A model generated the notes under the pieces. It saw nothing but the letters and a program-made list of their open reading frames with translations. It ran no database searches and had not been told where the DNA came from. The translations under genes and the position numbers were made by a program. A DNA stretch of 64,000 nt. It comes from Lacibacter sp. H407. GTDB lineage: Bacteria > Bacteroidota > Bacteroidia > Chitinophagales > Chitinophagaceae. The stretch covers positions 1,984,001 through 2,048,000 of the forward strand of contig NZ_JBBKTU010000001.1 in NCBI RefSeq assembly GCF_037892605.1, in the 5' to 3' direction. The first letter of the stretch is position 1; every line of letters begins with the position of its first letter. Shown piece by piece: positions 8,466-16,802 of this stretch.

Positions 8466-11400
8466 TCAATTCTTATTGCTCTTCTTCACCGTCGGTTTTT
8501 TCAATAACTCTTTGGCAATGGCCTGCATGGCTTTTTGTTCAAATTGTTTGTTCAATAGTTCATATTGTTGTTCGGCTTTACCGATCTCTGTTTTTAAGAA
8601 GGCAACACGCTGCACCTGCAGATTACTTGGTCTTGCTTCCTGCGTTACAACAGCACCATATACATCGCTCAAATCAGTACGTAAGCGTTTGAGATCAGCA
8701 GTGCCTTTTACAATCGGTGGTACCAATGTAAGTCGTAATGTTTCCAGTTTGTTGTTGTAATCCTGTAATAAAGTTTTTGTTTTCTTGTCTTGTGTGGAAT
8801 CAATATGCTTCTTCAGCAATTTTTGTTTGCCATCAATGCTATCCACCAACCGGGCAAGTTGCTCATTCATTGCATATAATTCCATACCGGTTTTGTATTG
8901 CAATTGGCGATCTTCTACTGTAAAGTCTTTGTTCTTTTCATCATGGATCAACGTAATGGTATGATTGTATTCTTTTCCATTCACTTTCATCTTGATCGTA
9001 TAATCGCCGGGCAATACCTGTGGCGACGTGAATGCAGCAAACTCGAGTTGGTTACCACCCTTCGCTGTTTTGGCCGGCATCATGCGTTGATTCCAGGTTA
9101 CTTTGTTGTAACCTTTACGATTGCTGGGTGTTAATTTCTGCACCAGCTTGCCATCTTTGTCATACACTTCCAATAGAAGATTATTGGCCCGCTCTTTCAG
9201 GTAGTATTGAATAGGCGGAATAATTGTTCCAATGCCGCCATTCCAATCGCCGGCTGCATTTTCAAATTGGCCACCATATTTTCCCATCGTAAGTGTGATG
9301 GGTTTCTTATTGAGCATCACTACATCATTGGCAGCAACATCTGCAGTGATCGTACGCATGGGTGTAATATCTTCAATGATGATGATACCACGGCCATGTG
9401 TCGCCAATACCAGATCGTTTGTTTGTTCCTGAATTTTAATATCACGCACCAATGCATACCAGGGAATATTGTTTTTCATCCGGAACCATTCGTTTCCTCC
9501 ATCCACACTGGCAAACAATCCCATTTCTGTGCCGGCGAATAATAAATTTTTGTTGATGATGTCTTCTTTGATCTTGTGTGCAAACCCGGTAAACTCACTG
9601 CTTTCAAACTTCTTCCATGTTTTGCCCATGTCGTTACTCATGGCAATATAGGTTTTGTGATCGCCGTATGCATGATTGTCAAACGTTGCATACACTTTAT
9701 TCTTGTCGTACTGCGATGGTTCAATGCTGCTCACCCATGTTTGTTTTGGAATGCCTGCCGTTGCATAATTCGCTGCAACATTCGTCCATGTTTTACCGGC
9801 ATCTGTTGTGTATTGGAGATTACCATCATCCGTTCCTACCCAAATGATCTTTTCATCGATAGGCGATTCTGCAATGGTAAAGATGGTACAATGATTTTCG
9901 GCACTGGTAACGTCCATTGTAACACCACCACTTTTTTCCTGTTCCTGTTTTCGTTTATCGTTGGTCGTTAGGTCAGGTGAAATGCGTGTCCAGTTACTTC
10001 CTCTGTCTGTGCTCTTGTACAAGTACTGTGCACCGGTATAAAGATTCTTTTTATTGTGTGTACCTGTTACAATCGGCGTGTTCCAGTTGTAGCGAAGTGC
10101 TTCTTCTCCCGTTACAGCTTGTGGTTTAATAGTAACCGACGCATTCGTCCGCATATTGATCCTCGACATATTTCCACCTTGTGCTTCCGCATACACGATG
10201 TTGGCATCGTTCGGGTCGGGCTGTGTCCAGAAACCATCGCCACCGAATACCGATTTCCAGTCGCCGTTCGTTACACCTCCTGGTGCTTTACTCGGTGCAA
10301 ACCAACTTCCGTTGTCCTGCAAGCCTCCATAAATACGATAGGGTTCTTGCTGATCAACACTCACATGATAGAATTGCCCAACCGGTAAATTGTTACAGAA
10401 CTTCCAGGTGGCACCACGATCCAAACTGAAATACACACCACCATCTGTGCCAACATACATCAGGTTTGTATTATTTGGATTGATCCATAATGCATGATGA
10501 TCGCTGTGCACCCATCCACCTTCATTGCTTGCATCAGCAAATGAAAAGCCGCCATCATTTGAATATGAAAATGAAAAGGCAGGACGATATACTCTCTTCG
10601 GATCTTTGGGATCTACTTCCAATGTTGAAAAATAAAATGGGCGTGAAGTGATATTGCTCGTTGCACTTTGTTGCTTCCATGTTTCACCGGCATCGGCTGA
10701 AATATATAATCCGGTGTTTTCACTTTCAATGATCGCCCACAGATTTTGTGGAGATGATGGAGCCAATGCCAACGCTACACGACCAAATGGTTTTTTCGGT
10801 AAACCATTGCTTAACTCTTTCCATGTTTTGCCTGCATCCGTTGATTTAAACATTCCACTTCCCGTGCCACCACTGTTGAATGCATACGGCAAACGACGGA
10901 ACTCCCATGATGTGGCATATAAAACATTTGAGTTAGTGGGATCAATTTCAACGTCGGCCACACCTGCATTCTCATTGATGTATAAAATCATTTCCCATGT
11001 TTTACCTGCATCAATTGATTTGTACAATCCACGATGTTTGCTGCTGCTCCAAAGCGGGCCGGGTGCTGCAACATAAATGATGGAAGAGTTGGCTGGATCA
11101 ACAATTACTTTCGAAATATGCTCAGTACTGTCGAGGCCGATCTTTGTCCAGTTATCACCGCCATCGGTTGATTTGTACATGCCATCACCAATAGAAACTG
11201 AATTCCGCATATTGCTTTCACCTGTTCCTACATAGATCACTTTTGGATTCTTTTGATCGATAGCAATAGCGCCAATACTTTGAATGTATTTATCGAAGAT
11301 TGGTTTGAAGGATGCGCCTGCATTGGTACTTTTCCAAACACCACCACCGGCAGTTCCAATGTAAAGTGTTTTTCCATCGCTGTTTACACCGGCAATATCA

Positions 11401-11534
11401 GTTATACGTCCACTCATGGTGCCTGGGCCGAGTTGCCTTGCTTCCATCATTCCAAATGTGGAGGCATTGATTTGTGCCTGACTGTAAGTTGCGCATAACA
11501 ACAGTACAGCAGTGCTCAGAAATATTTTTCTCAT
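8466..11534 (-). CDS. Secreted VPS10/sortilin-type Asp-box propeller protein (copy 2)
   Basis: 1022 residues with signal peptide MRKIFLSTAVLLLCATYSQA. It has eleven Asp-box motifs (STDGGDNW, SIDAGKTW, STDAGKTW, SADAGETW, SLDRGATW, TTDAGKTW and others) in the same order and spacing as the protein at 2466-5579, and a similar lysine/glutamate-rich helical C-terminus, so the two are paralogues. No sorting domain or catalytic motif is recognised. The start codon lies only 11 bases after the T-run of a strong hairpin terminator that ends the upstream LolA-like gene, so expression may depend on read-through or on a promoter within the upstream gene's 3' end. Confidence 0.85.
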   Translation of the reverse strand: MRKIFLSTAVLLLCATYSQAQINASTFGMMEARQLGPGTMSGRITDIAGVNSDGKTLYIGTAGGGVWKSTNAGASFKPIFDKYIQSIGAIAIDQKNPKVIYVGTGESNMRNSVSIGDGMYKSTDGGDNWTKIGLDSTEHISKVIVDPANSSIIYVAAPGPLWSSSKHRGLYKSIDAGKTWEMILYINENAGVADVEIDPTNSNVLYATSWEFRRLPYAFNSGGTGSGMFKSTDAGKTWKELSNGLPKKPFGRVALALAPSSPQNLWAIIESENTGLYISADAGETWKQQSATSNITSRPFYFSTLEVDPKDPKRVYRPAFSFSYSNDGGFSFADASNEGGWVHSDHHALWINPNNTNLMYVGTDGGVYFSLDRGATWKFCNNLPVGQFYHVSVDQQEPYRIYGGLQDNGSWFAPSKAPGGVTNGDWKSVFGGDGFWTQPDPNDANIVYAEAQGGNMSRINMRTNASVTIKPQAVTGEEALRYNWNTPIVTGTHNKKNLYTGAQYLYKSTDRGSNWTRISPDLTTNDKRKQEQEKSGGVTMDVTSAENHCTIFTIAESPIDEKIIWVGTDDGNLQYTTDAGKTWTNVAANYATAGIPKQTWVSSIEPSQYDKNKVYATFDNHAYGDHKTYIAMSNDMGKTWKKFESSEFTGFAHKIKEDIINKNLLFAGTEMGLFASVDGGNEWFRMKNNIPWYALVRDIKIQEQTNDLVLATHGRGIIIIEDITPMRTITADVAANDVVMLNKKPITLTMGKYGGQFENAAGDWNGGIGTIIPPIQYYLKERANNLLLEVYDKDGKLVQKLTPSNRKGYNKVTWNQRMMPAKTAKGGNQLEFAAFTSPQVLPGDYTIKMKVNGKEYNHTITLIHDEKNKDFTVEDRQLQYKTGMELYAMNEQLARLVDSIDGKQKLLKKHIDSTQDKKTKTLLQDYNNKLETLRLTLVPPIVKGTADLKRLRTDLSDVYGAVVTQEARPSNLQVQRVAFLKTEIGKAEQQYELLNKQFEQKAMQAIAKELLKKPTVKKSNKN

Positions 11535-11545
11535 AATTGTTGAAT

Positions 11546-11573
11546 AAAAAAACCCGACGTTTCAGGTCGGGTT
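11546..11573 (-). terminator. Terminator or attenuator directly before the propeller gene
   Basis: AACCCGAC (11551-11558) pairs with GTCGGGTT (11566-11573), loop of 7; on the minus strand it is followed by seven T residues (11552-11546). It lies 18 bp after the stop of the LolA-like gene and 11 bp before the ATG at 11534, so it occupies the position of a ribosome binding site. Confidence 0.75.
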
Positions 11574-11591
11574 GTGATTGATAATTTGGTA

Positions 11592-12317
11592 TTAGTTTGC
11601 TGGTTTGAAAACAGCGTCTTCAATTGTTTTATTTACTTCCACTTTTGAAATAACAAAGTCAGCATTTACACCGGGACCGAGAGGAACGTTGATGCTCATT
11701 GGAACAATAATGCCTTCAGGTAATTTTTGATAGTTGCTGTAGGTTGTAGTCAATTCCATTTCCTGTCCGTTTGCAGAACGGCTGCCTACTGATTTGATCA
11801 GTGTGTAACCTTTCTTTTCAATGAACATGGTTTCACTGCGTCCGCTTTTTAAGCTGATTTTTACTTTGAAACAATCAGTTCCATCAACATCTTCGCTACC
11901 GAGTAATTCAATGCTGTGTCCTTTTGCTTTATAGTCGATCAAACTTCCTTGCGCATCCAGATCGTCCTGGCTTTGCTTCAGGTCCTCTGCTGTCATCGCT
12001 TCAGGAGCGGTTTGTCCCTGGAAGGGTAAAAAATTCCAACCGGCAGTAGGTGTAACGATCATGTAACCGTTCATACCCATTAATGAAATATCCTGTCTTG
12101 ACCCTTTTGCATGTACTACTGTACGCACTACCACGATATCTGCTCCCTGGATACTCATGTTTCCGCTTTGCACCATGCTGGTTACTTTTTTCCAGTTATC
12201 AACGCCACCAATGGCTTCAATATGTTTGTTTACTACTTCGTCTGCAGTTTGTGCTTTTACAGCGGTTAGGCTGAATGCGGTAGCAACAAACAGGCTGAAT
12301 AATTTCAAGGTCTTCAT
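11592..12317 (-). CDS. Secreted LolA-like (outer-membrane lipoprotein-sorting fold) protein
   Basis: 241 residues with signal peptide MKTLKLFSLFVATAFSLTAV ending at AQ. The mature protein starts TADEVVNKHIEAIGGVDNWK, the N-terminal pattern of periplasmic proteins annotated LolA-like in Bacteroidota, and continues with repeated beta strands (GTDCFKVKISLKSGRSETMF, LTTTYSNYQ). It is probably a half-barrel lipid- or lipoprotein-binding protein in the periplasm. Its usual neighbours (zinc peptidases, TonB receptors) are not next to it, and its partner is unknown. Confidence 0.7.
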   Translation of the reverse strand: MKTLKLFSLFVATAFSLTAVKAQTADEVVNKHIEAIGGVDNWKKVTSMVQSGNMSIQGADIVVVRTVVHAKGSRQDISLMGMNGYMIVTPTAGWNFLPFQGQTAPEAMTAEDLKQSQDDLDAQGSLIDYKAKGHSIELLGSEDVDGTDCFKVKISLKSGRSETMFIEKKGYTLIKSVGSRSANGQEMELTTTYSNYQKLPEGIIVPMSINVPLGPGVNADFVISKVEVNKTIEDAVFKPAN

Positions 12318-12507
12318 TGTTTTTTATTTTTAATATAGGTTGTAAAGAAAAGAAAATTGTTACAGAAGCAGGGCGAATTTTTTTATATGTGTCAAGGAAA
12401 CGCAAAGGATTCCTTTGCTGCTGCCATTCCATCAGACGAGAAAAATTTCCCTAAGGCTACTGCATCAAGTATCTTGGTCGGAATTTTAACCTTCTATTGC
12501 GTAAATT

Positions 12508-14169
12508 ATGGCTGCTGTTAAAGTATCGGGCAATATCGTTGATCTTTTCTCAAACAAAATAAACTTTGGACAACTTACTATCGAAGCGGGCAAAATTTCG
12601 ACTATTGAGGTAATTGAGCCAGGTGAAAAGCCCGGAGAACCATACCTTCTGCCAGGCTTTATTGATAGCCATGTGCATATTGAAAGTTCGATGCTGGTGC
12701 CGTCTGAATTTGCAAAACTGGCGGTGGTGCACGGAACAGTAGCAACTGTTAGCGATCCACATGAAATTGCGAATGTATGTGGTTTGGCCGGCGTAGAATA
12801 CATGATTGAAAACGGCAAGACGGTTCCCTTTAAATTCAATTTCGGAGCACCCAGTTGTGTGCCGGCTACTGGCTTTGAAACGGCAGGCGCCGTATTGAAT
12901 GCAGCTGATGTGAAAGCGTTGCTGCAAAAAGAGGAGATCAAGTACCTGAGTGAAATGATGAATTTCCCGGGCGTGTTGTTTAGCGATGAAGAAGTGATAC
13001 AAAAGATCGCTGCAGCACAAGCATTGGGCAAGCCGGTTGATGGACATGCACCGGGATTGAGAGGTGAAGATGCGAAGAAATATATTGCTGCGGGAATAAG
13101 TACCGACCATGAATGTTTTACCAAAGAAGAAGCACTGGATAAGTTGAAATATGGAATGAAGATCATTATCCGGGAAGGAAGTGCAGCCAAGAATTTTGAA
13201 GCACTGGCTGAACTCATCGATGAGTATCCCGATATGATCATGCTTTGCAGCGATGATAAACATCCGGATAGTTTGGTGGAGGGACATATTAACCAGCTTT
13301 GTGCCAGAGCGGTCAACAAAGGTTTGAATGTGTTCAATGTATTAAAGGCTGCCTGCGTTACTCCGGTGGCACATTATAAATTAGATGTGGGATTGTTACG
13401 TGAAGCTGATGCAGCTGATTTTATTGTGGTAGATGATTTGAAAAACTTCCATGTTCAACAAACTTTCATCAATGGTGAATTGGTTGCAGAGAACGGGAAG
13501 TCGCTCATCGTCAGCAAACCATCATCTGTGATCAATAATTTTCAATGCGATGAAAAAACAATCACTGAATTTGAATTTCATCTCAACAAATTTGGCAATG
13601 CCGATGCAGAAAATATTGAGCAGGTGTATGTGGTGGAAGCAATGGATGGACAATTGATCACCAACAAACTGATCGTTCCCATTACATCCTTTACTGTTGC
13701 AGAAGAGATCATCGAGGCAAATACAGAAAAGGATTTTCTCTACATGGTAGTGGTAAACCGTTACAACAATTCACCGGTGGCAAAGTGCTTCGTTAAAAAC
13801 TTTGGATTAAAAAAAGGCGCCATTGCTTCTTCTGTTGCACACGACAGTCATAATATTATTGCAGTAGGTGTTGATGCTGAAAGTATTTGCCATGCAGTTA
13901 ATTTGATTATTCGTTCAAAAGGGGGAGTAAGTGTTGTAAACGAAGCAAGCCAACAACTGCTGTCATTACCGGTTGCCGGTTTAATGAGTGCAGATGATGG
14001 TTATAAAGTAGCCGAAGCTTATAGTAACATTGATATGGCAGCGAAGGAACTGGGCTCTGCTTTGGCCGCACCATTTATGACACTTTCGTTCATGGGCTTG
14101 CTGGTAATACCACATTTAAAACTGAGCGACATGGGCTTGTTTGATGGTGATCGTTTTCAATTGGTTTAA
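12508..14169 (+). CDS. ade: Adenine deaminase
   Basis: 553 residues, the usual length of the bacterial Ade family of the amidohydrolase superfamily. Diagnostic motifs are present: [12 protein letters not shown] (His55 and His57, metal ligands), [10 protein letters not shown] (about 83-92), DGHAPGL, STDHEC and [10 protein letters not shown]. The enzyme converts adenine to hypoxanthine and ammonia in purine salvage. The start is a clear ATG; upstream TATCTTGG is a near-consensus -7 box. It is followed after 41 bp by a small membrane protein gene on the same strand and both end at the terminator at 14601. Confidence 0.95.
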   Translation: MAAVKVSGNIVDLFSNKINFGQLTIEAGKISTIEVIEPGEKPGEPYLLPGFIDSHVHIESSMLVPSEFAKLAVVHGTVATVSDPHEIANVCGLAGVEYMIENGKTVPFKFNFGAPSCVPATGFETAGAVLNAADVKALLQKEEIKYLSEMMNFPGVLFSDEEVIQKIAAAQALGKPVDGHAPGLRGEDAKKYIAAGISTDHECFTKEEALDKLKYGMKIIIREGSAAKNFEALAELIDEYPDMIMLCSDDKHPDSLVEGHINQLCARAVNKGLNVFNVLKAACVTPVAHYKLDVGLLREADAADFIVVDDLKNFHVQQTFINGELVAENGKSLIVSKPSSVINNFQCDEKTITEFEFHLNKFGNADAENIEQVYVVEAMDGQLITNKLIVPITSFTVAEEIIEANTEKDFLYMVVVNRYNNSPVAKCFVKNFGLKKGAIASSVAHDSHNIIAVGVDAESICHAVNLIIRSKGGVSVVNEASQQLLSLPVAGLMSADDGYKVAEAYSNIDMAAKELGSALAAPFMTLSFMGLLVIPHLKLSDMGLFDGDRFQLV

Positions 14170-14210
14170 TCACATGGAAGTTGATTATATTAGTAACCTA
14201 AACCTTTTGT

Positions 14211-14582
14211 ATGCGTAAGTTTCTCGGCATCTTTTCATTGATCATTGTTCTTGTACTCGGGATTTTTATTTTCTGGCGTTATTATTATGTGTTTGGTGAA
14301 GGTGTAAAAGCCGGGGAATTAAATTACATGGTGAAGAAAGGCTATGTTTTTAAAACATACGAAGGCAAGTTGATCCAATCGGGATTGCGTTCCCGTACAC
14401 CCGGCACCGTGGCGAGTTATGAATTTGAATTCAGCGTAACCAACGACAGCATTGCCAATATTCTGATGCTCAATAGCGGCAAAGTATTTGAACTGCATTA
14501 TAAAGAATACATGGGTACAATTCCCTGGCGTGGACACTCCGTGTATGTAGTTGATAAAATTATCAACATGAAAGATGAATAA
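14211..14582 (+). CDS. Small single-span membrane protein, hypothetical
   Basis: 123 residues: an N-terminal transmembrane helix (residues about 5-24, FLGIFSLIIVLVLGIFIF), then a soluble beta-rich part with GVKAGELNYMVKKGYVFKTYEGKL and GHSVYVVDKI. In Bacteroidota databases such proteins are often labelled 6-phosphogluconate dehydrogenase, but nothing here resembles that enzyme, and the label should not be trusted. The LNYMVKKGYVFKTYEG part suggests a small beta barrel. Function unknown; probably co-transcribed with adenine deaminase. Confidence 0.75.
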   Translation: MRKFLGIFSLIIVLVLGIFIFWRYYYVFGEGVKAGELNYMVKKGYVFKTYEGKLIQSGLRSRTPGTVASYEFEFSVTNDSIANILMLNSGKVFELHYKEYMGTIPWRGHSVYVVDKIINMKDE

Positions 14583-14600
14583 TCTTCATGTTTGTTAAAA

Positions 14601-14623
14601 GCCCTGCTGAAACTCAGCAGGGC
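14601..14623. terminator. Strong bidirectional terminator
   Basis: GCCCTGCTGA (14601-14610) and TCAGCAGGGC (14614-14623) form a perfect 10-bp stem with an AAC loop, flanked by AAAA on the left and a long T-run on the right. It serves the plus-strand gene ending at 14582 and the convergent gene ending at 14638. Confidence 0.9.
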
Positions 14624-14637
14624 TTTTTTGTTTTTTT

Positions 14638-15192
14638 TTACTTTGATGTTCGTAAGTACGCATGTTTATACTCATTACTGCGTAAAATTTTGAGCAGATC
14701 CTTTTCTAAACTTTCAACCGGGTATTCAACAATACGATTCAGTTCAACTCGATTCTCTAACACAAGCAGCGTAGGTACCCGCAGAATATTCAGTCCCTGT
14801 TCTTCATGTGTTGGACTTTGCTTGTAAGCCGTATCATGATTGCTCACCATGATTAATCGGATCTGTTCAGGTTGTACACCACAATACTCCAGTACTTTGT
14901 ACAAACGGGGAACTTCACGTTTGCTGTCGCCACACCAGGTGCCGAGGAAAATTACAAACTCACGGTTACTGATATGCTCTTTGATGTTATTGGCAACAAC
15001 AGTATCGATCCTGTAATTCGTATAAGTTGGTACAAACCATGATGCAAACGGTTCCTGCATCAATGCTTCTTTTGTACAGCAACCAACCAACATGGGGTTG
15101 CCGTTTCTGTCTTTCACTATTTGATTGAGTGGTTGTGCAATAGTGAATATTGCACATACAAGTATGCTGATGAAAAGAATGAATCGTTTCAT
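14638..15192 (-). CDS. Secreted thioredoxin-fold protein with CGDS in place of CxxC
   Basis: 184 residues with an N-terminal signal peptide (MKRFILFISILVCAIFTIAQ). The strand-loop-helix FVIFLGTWCGDSKREVPRLY is the thioredoxin active-site region, with only the first cysteine (Cys87) kept; the second is serine. The downstream cis-proline segment appears as RVPTLLVL. A single-Cys site cannot form the classical redox disulfide within the motif; it may act as a monothiol reductase, use CC at residues 38-39, or be non-catalytic. WCGDS is known in some thioredoxin-like families. No operon partner beyond the short gene upstream. Confidence 0.8.
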   Translation of the reverse strand: MKRFILFISILVCAIFTIAQPLNQIVKDRNGNPMLVGCCTKEALMQEPFASWFVPTYTNYRIDTVVANNIKEHISNREFVIFLGTWCGDSKREVPRLYKVLEYCGVQPEQIRLIMVSNHDTAYKQSPTHEEQGLNILRVPTLLVLENRVELNRIVEYPVESLEKDLLKILRSNEYKHAYLRTSK

Positions 15193-15312
15193 AAAAATGG
15201 TTTTAAAAGAAAGAAATACATGTAACCCTTACAGATCATGCAATTGCCTTAATGCAATAGCAAACAGATCCCGTACAGGAAACAAAAATGAAAATCATAA
15301 ATGGAGAAACGA

Positions 15313-15648
15313 TCAGCAGCGGGGTGGTTGCAATACTTTCTGCAAATGGCCGCTCAGTTGTTGCGGTGCAGTAATGTTTATGTAAACGGGGTTGTAATTC
15401 GTAACGATCGCCGGCGTTTGCAGCGATGTATGATCAAAAAATTCTTCTGTATAATTTTTTAAATGATGCTGATGAAACGGAAGTGCAGGATTCTGATCAT
15501 TAGCTGTGGGTTGAAGTTTGGTATCACAACCACAATCTTTTGTTGATTCAATAACTGCAGTGATGCGGCATTCCATATAATCGATCATCTTCCCATATTG
15601 AAACAGGAAGAACACAGACAGAAAAAATATAGGATAGATTTTTTTCAC
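15313..15648 (-). CDS. Small membrane-anchored hypothetical protein
   Basis: The frame is open from TTG 15687 but the GTG at 15648 gives VKKIYPIFFLSVFFLFQYGK, a typical short N-terminal anchor, so I use it (111 residues). After the helix follow IDYMECRI, a CGC motif (KDCGCDTKL), HQHH and a C-terminal proline-cysteine tail. The His/Cys content hints at metal binding but no family is recognised. The gene ends 120 bp before the thioredoxin-like gene on the same strand. Confidence 0.55.
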   Translation of the reverse strand: MKKIYPIFFLSVFFLFQYGKMIDYMECRITAVIESTKDCGCDTKLQPTANDQNPALPFHQHHLKNYTEEFFDHTSLQTPAIVTNYNPVYINITAPQQLSGHLQKVLQPPRC

Positions 15649-15689
15649 TTGCGGGTTAAAGATAAACAGCTTACAGCTGAAATGCAAGC

Positions 15690-16427
15690 TTAGTACAATT
15701 TACTCTTCATCAATCCCCATTTGCAAAGACGATAGATCACAGACACCTTCAAACAACCAAGTCCATACTTCATACTGCGGCTGAAGTTGATGCTGCTGGC
15801 TTCCTCAAAATATTTAGTAGGGCAGGTTACTTCGCCGATCTGGTAACCTTTGTAAAAGATCTGTGAGACCATTTCATTGTCAAAAATAAAGTCATCATCG
15901 CAGGCATCCAGTTTTACTGCTTCAAGCACTTCTTTACTAAATGCACGGTAGCCTGTATGATATTCTGATAACTTTTGACCGAGTAATATATTTTGAGTAA
16001 GCGTTAAAAAACGGTTGGCGATATATTTGTAAACGGGCATACCACCTTTCAATGCACCGTTTCCTAAAATGCGACTGCCGAATACCACAGGATACACATC
16101 GTTGCCAATAATACTCGTCATGGCATGGATGAGTTGTGGCGTGTACTGATAATCGGGGTGCAGCATGATCACAATATCGCCGCCCAGCTCCAATGCTTTT
16201 TTGTAACAGCTTTTTTGATTACCGCCGTAGCCTTTGTTGTTTTCGTGGCTCACAATATGTTTGATGCCGAGTTCTTTTGCTTTGGCAACGGTCTCATCTT
16301 TACTGGCATCATCTACCAATACCACTTCATCCACAATATCGAACGGGATCTCGTTGTACGTGATCTCCAATGTTTTTGCGGCATTGTAAGCCGGCAAAAC
16401 CACCACTACTTTTTTGTTGTTGAACAT
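15690..16427 (-). CDS. Glycosyltransferase family 2, DPM1-like
   Basis: 245 residues from ATG 16427 (MFNNKKVVVVLPAYNAAKTL). The longer frame up to 16778 is rejected because it is unlike the family and because a promoter box (TATCTTTG, minus strand 16458-16451) lies between. Motifs: LVDDASKDET at 37-46, NNKGYGGNQKS at 63-73 and HPDYQY at 90-95 (the DxD-like metal site), and HTGYRAFS. This matches undecaprenyl/dolichyl-phosphate mannosyltransferase-like enzymes without the C-terminal membrane helices. It likely transfers a sugar to a lipid carrier or cell-surface glycan; acceptor unknown. Confidence 0.85.
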   Translation of the reverse strand: MFNNKKVVVVLPAYNAAKTLEITYNEIPFDIVDEVVLVDDASKDETVAKAKELGIKHIVSHENNKGYGGNQKSCYKKALELGGDIVIMLHPDYQYTPQLIHAMTSIIGNDVYPVVFGSRILGNGALKGGMPVYKYIANRFLTLTQNILLGQKLSEYHTGYRAFSKEVLEAVKLDACDDDFIFDNEMVSQIFYKGYQIGEVTCPTKYFEEASSINFSRSMKYGLGCLKVSVIYRLCKWGLMKSKLY

Positions 16428-16450
16428 GCGATAAAGCGATTTAAAGGGGG

Positions 16451-16458
16451 CAAAGATA
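16451..16458 (-). promoter_or_regulatory. Candidate -7 box TATCTTTG for the GT2 gene
   Basis: Minus-strand TATCTTTG fits the Bacteroidota TANNTTTG box; it leaves a leader of about 20 bases before ATG 16427. Confidence 0.55.
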
Positions 16459-16462
16459 ATGG

Positions 16463-16494
16463 TAAGTACGAAGTAAGAAATACGAGGTACGAAA
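16463..16494 (+). repeat. TACGAAGTACGA-type dispersed repeat, copy 1
   Basis: Sequence of alternating TAAGTACGAAGTAAGAA and TACGAGGTACGAA units. Related copies are at 18971, 19538, 45002, 45548, 58264 and 59266. It lies just upstream of the GT2 promoter box. Confidence 0.8.
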
Positions 16495-16687
16495 ACTCCG
16501 CCAAGCTTGCCCGACTCAAAGTCAATTAATAAAGCGGCTGCATCTACCTGAAAAGATCGAAATGTGTACATGAATGTTATGAAGTTGAATTGGACGTTCG
16601 AATGTTTGGTAGCTATGAGCTGTGCCGCCTCCTCTCTAAAGGAGAGGAGGAAGGGAGGTGAGGTCTTGATGCCTTGAAAACAGAATG

Positions 16688-16714
16688 CACAAGTGAGTGA
16701 CACAACAGACGATG
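16688..16714 (+). repeat. GTACAAGAGTGCGACGCAAC-type repeat, degenerate copy
   Basis: CACAAGTGAGTGACACAACA resembles the core GTACAAGAGTGCGACGCAAC seen at 18886, 26629, 53469 and 57607, with several substitutions. Confidence 0.45.
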
Positions 16715-16773
16715 CCCAAAGTTCTGCTGCCGGAACCCAAATCTTCGCATTTCCGCCTTTAGGCGAATGGGTG

Positions 16774-16781
16774 TACATTTG
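16774..16781 (+). promoter_or_regulatory. Candidate promoter of ffh
   Basis: TACATTTG (16774-16781) matches TANNTTTG, preceded at 20 bases by TTTC (16750-16753), close to the TTTG -33 element. The leader to ATG 16803 is about 15-20 bases. Confidence 0.6.
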
Positions 16782-16802
16782 CTGCCCGAAATAAAGTGAA
16801 TT

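Larger units (their letters stand above)
16428..16802. other. 375-bp intergenic region between GT2 and ffh
   Basis: No convincing gene. It holds the GT2 promoter box, a TACGAA repeat (16463-16494), a 9-bp hairpin CCTCCTCTC/GAGAGGAGG (16628-16636 with 16642-16650), a degenerate copy of the GTACAAGAGTGCGACG repeat (16688-16714) and the ffh promoter box. Confidence 0.7.

Noticed and set aside
9576-11076. Long plus-strand open frames opposite the second propeller gene
   Set aside because: Cysteine- and histidine-rich translations without domains, antisense to a clear coding sequence.
12486-13337. 283-codon open frame on the minus strand opposite the adenine deaminase gene
   Set aside because: Low-complexity serine/alanine-rich translation without family features, fully antisense to a well-supported gene; a codon-bias shadow.
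14211-14582. 6-phosphogluconate dehydrogenase
   Set aside because: A name sometimes propagated to such small membrane proteins; no NADP-binding or catalytic motif is present.
16428-16778. N-terminal extension of the second GT2 protein
   Set aside because: Not similar to GT2 proteins and separated from the family-like ATG by a promoter box and a dispersed repeat.
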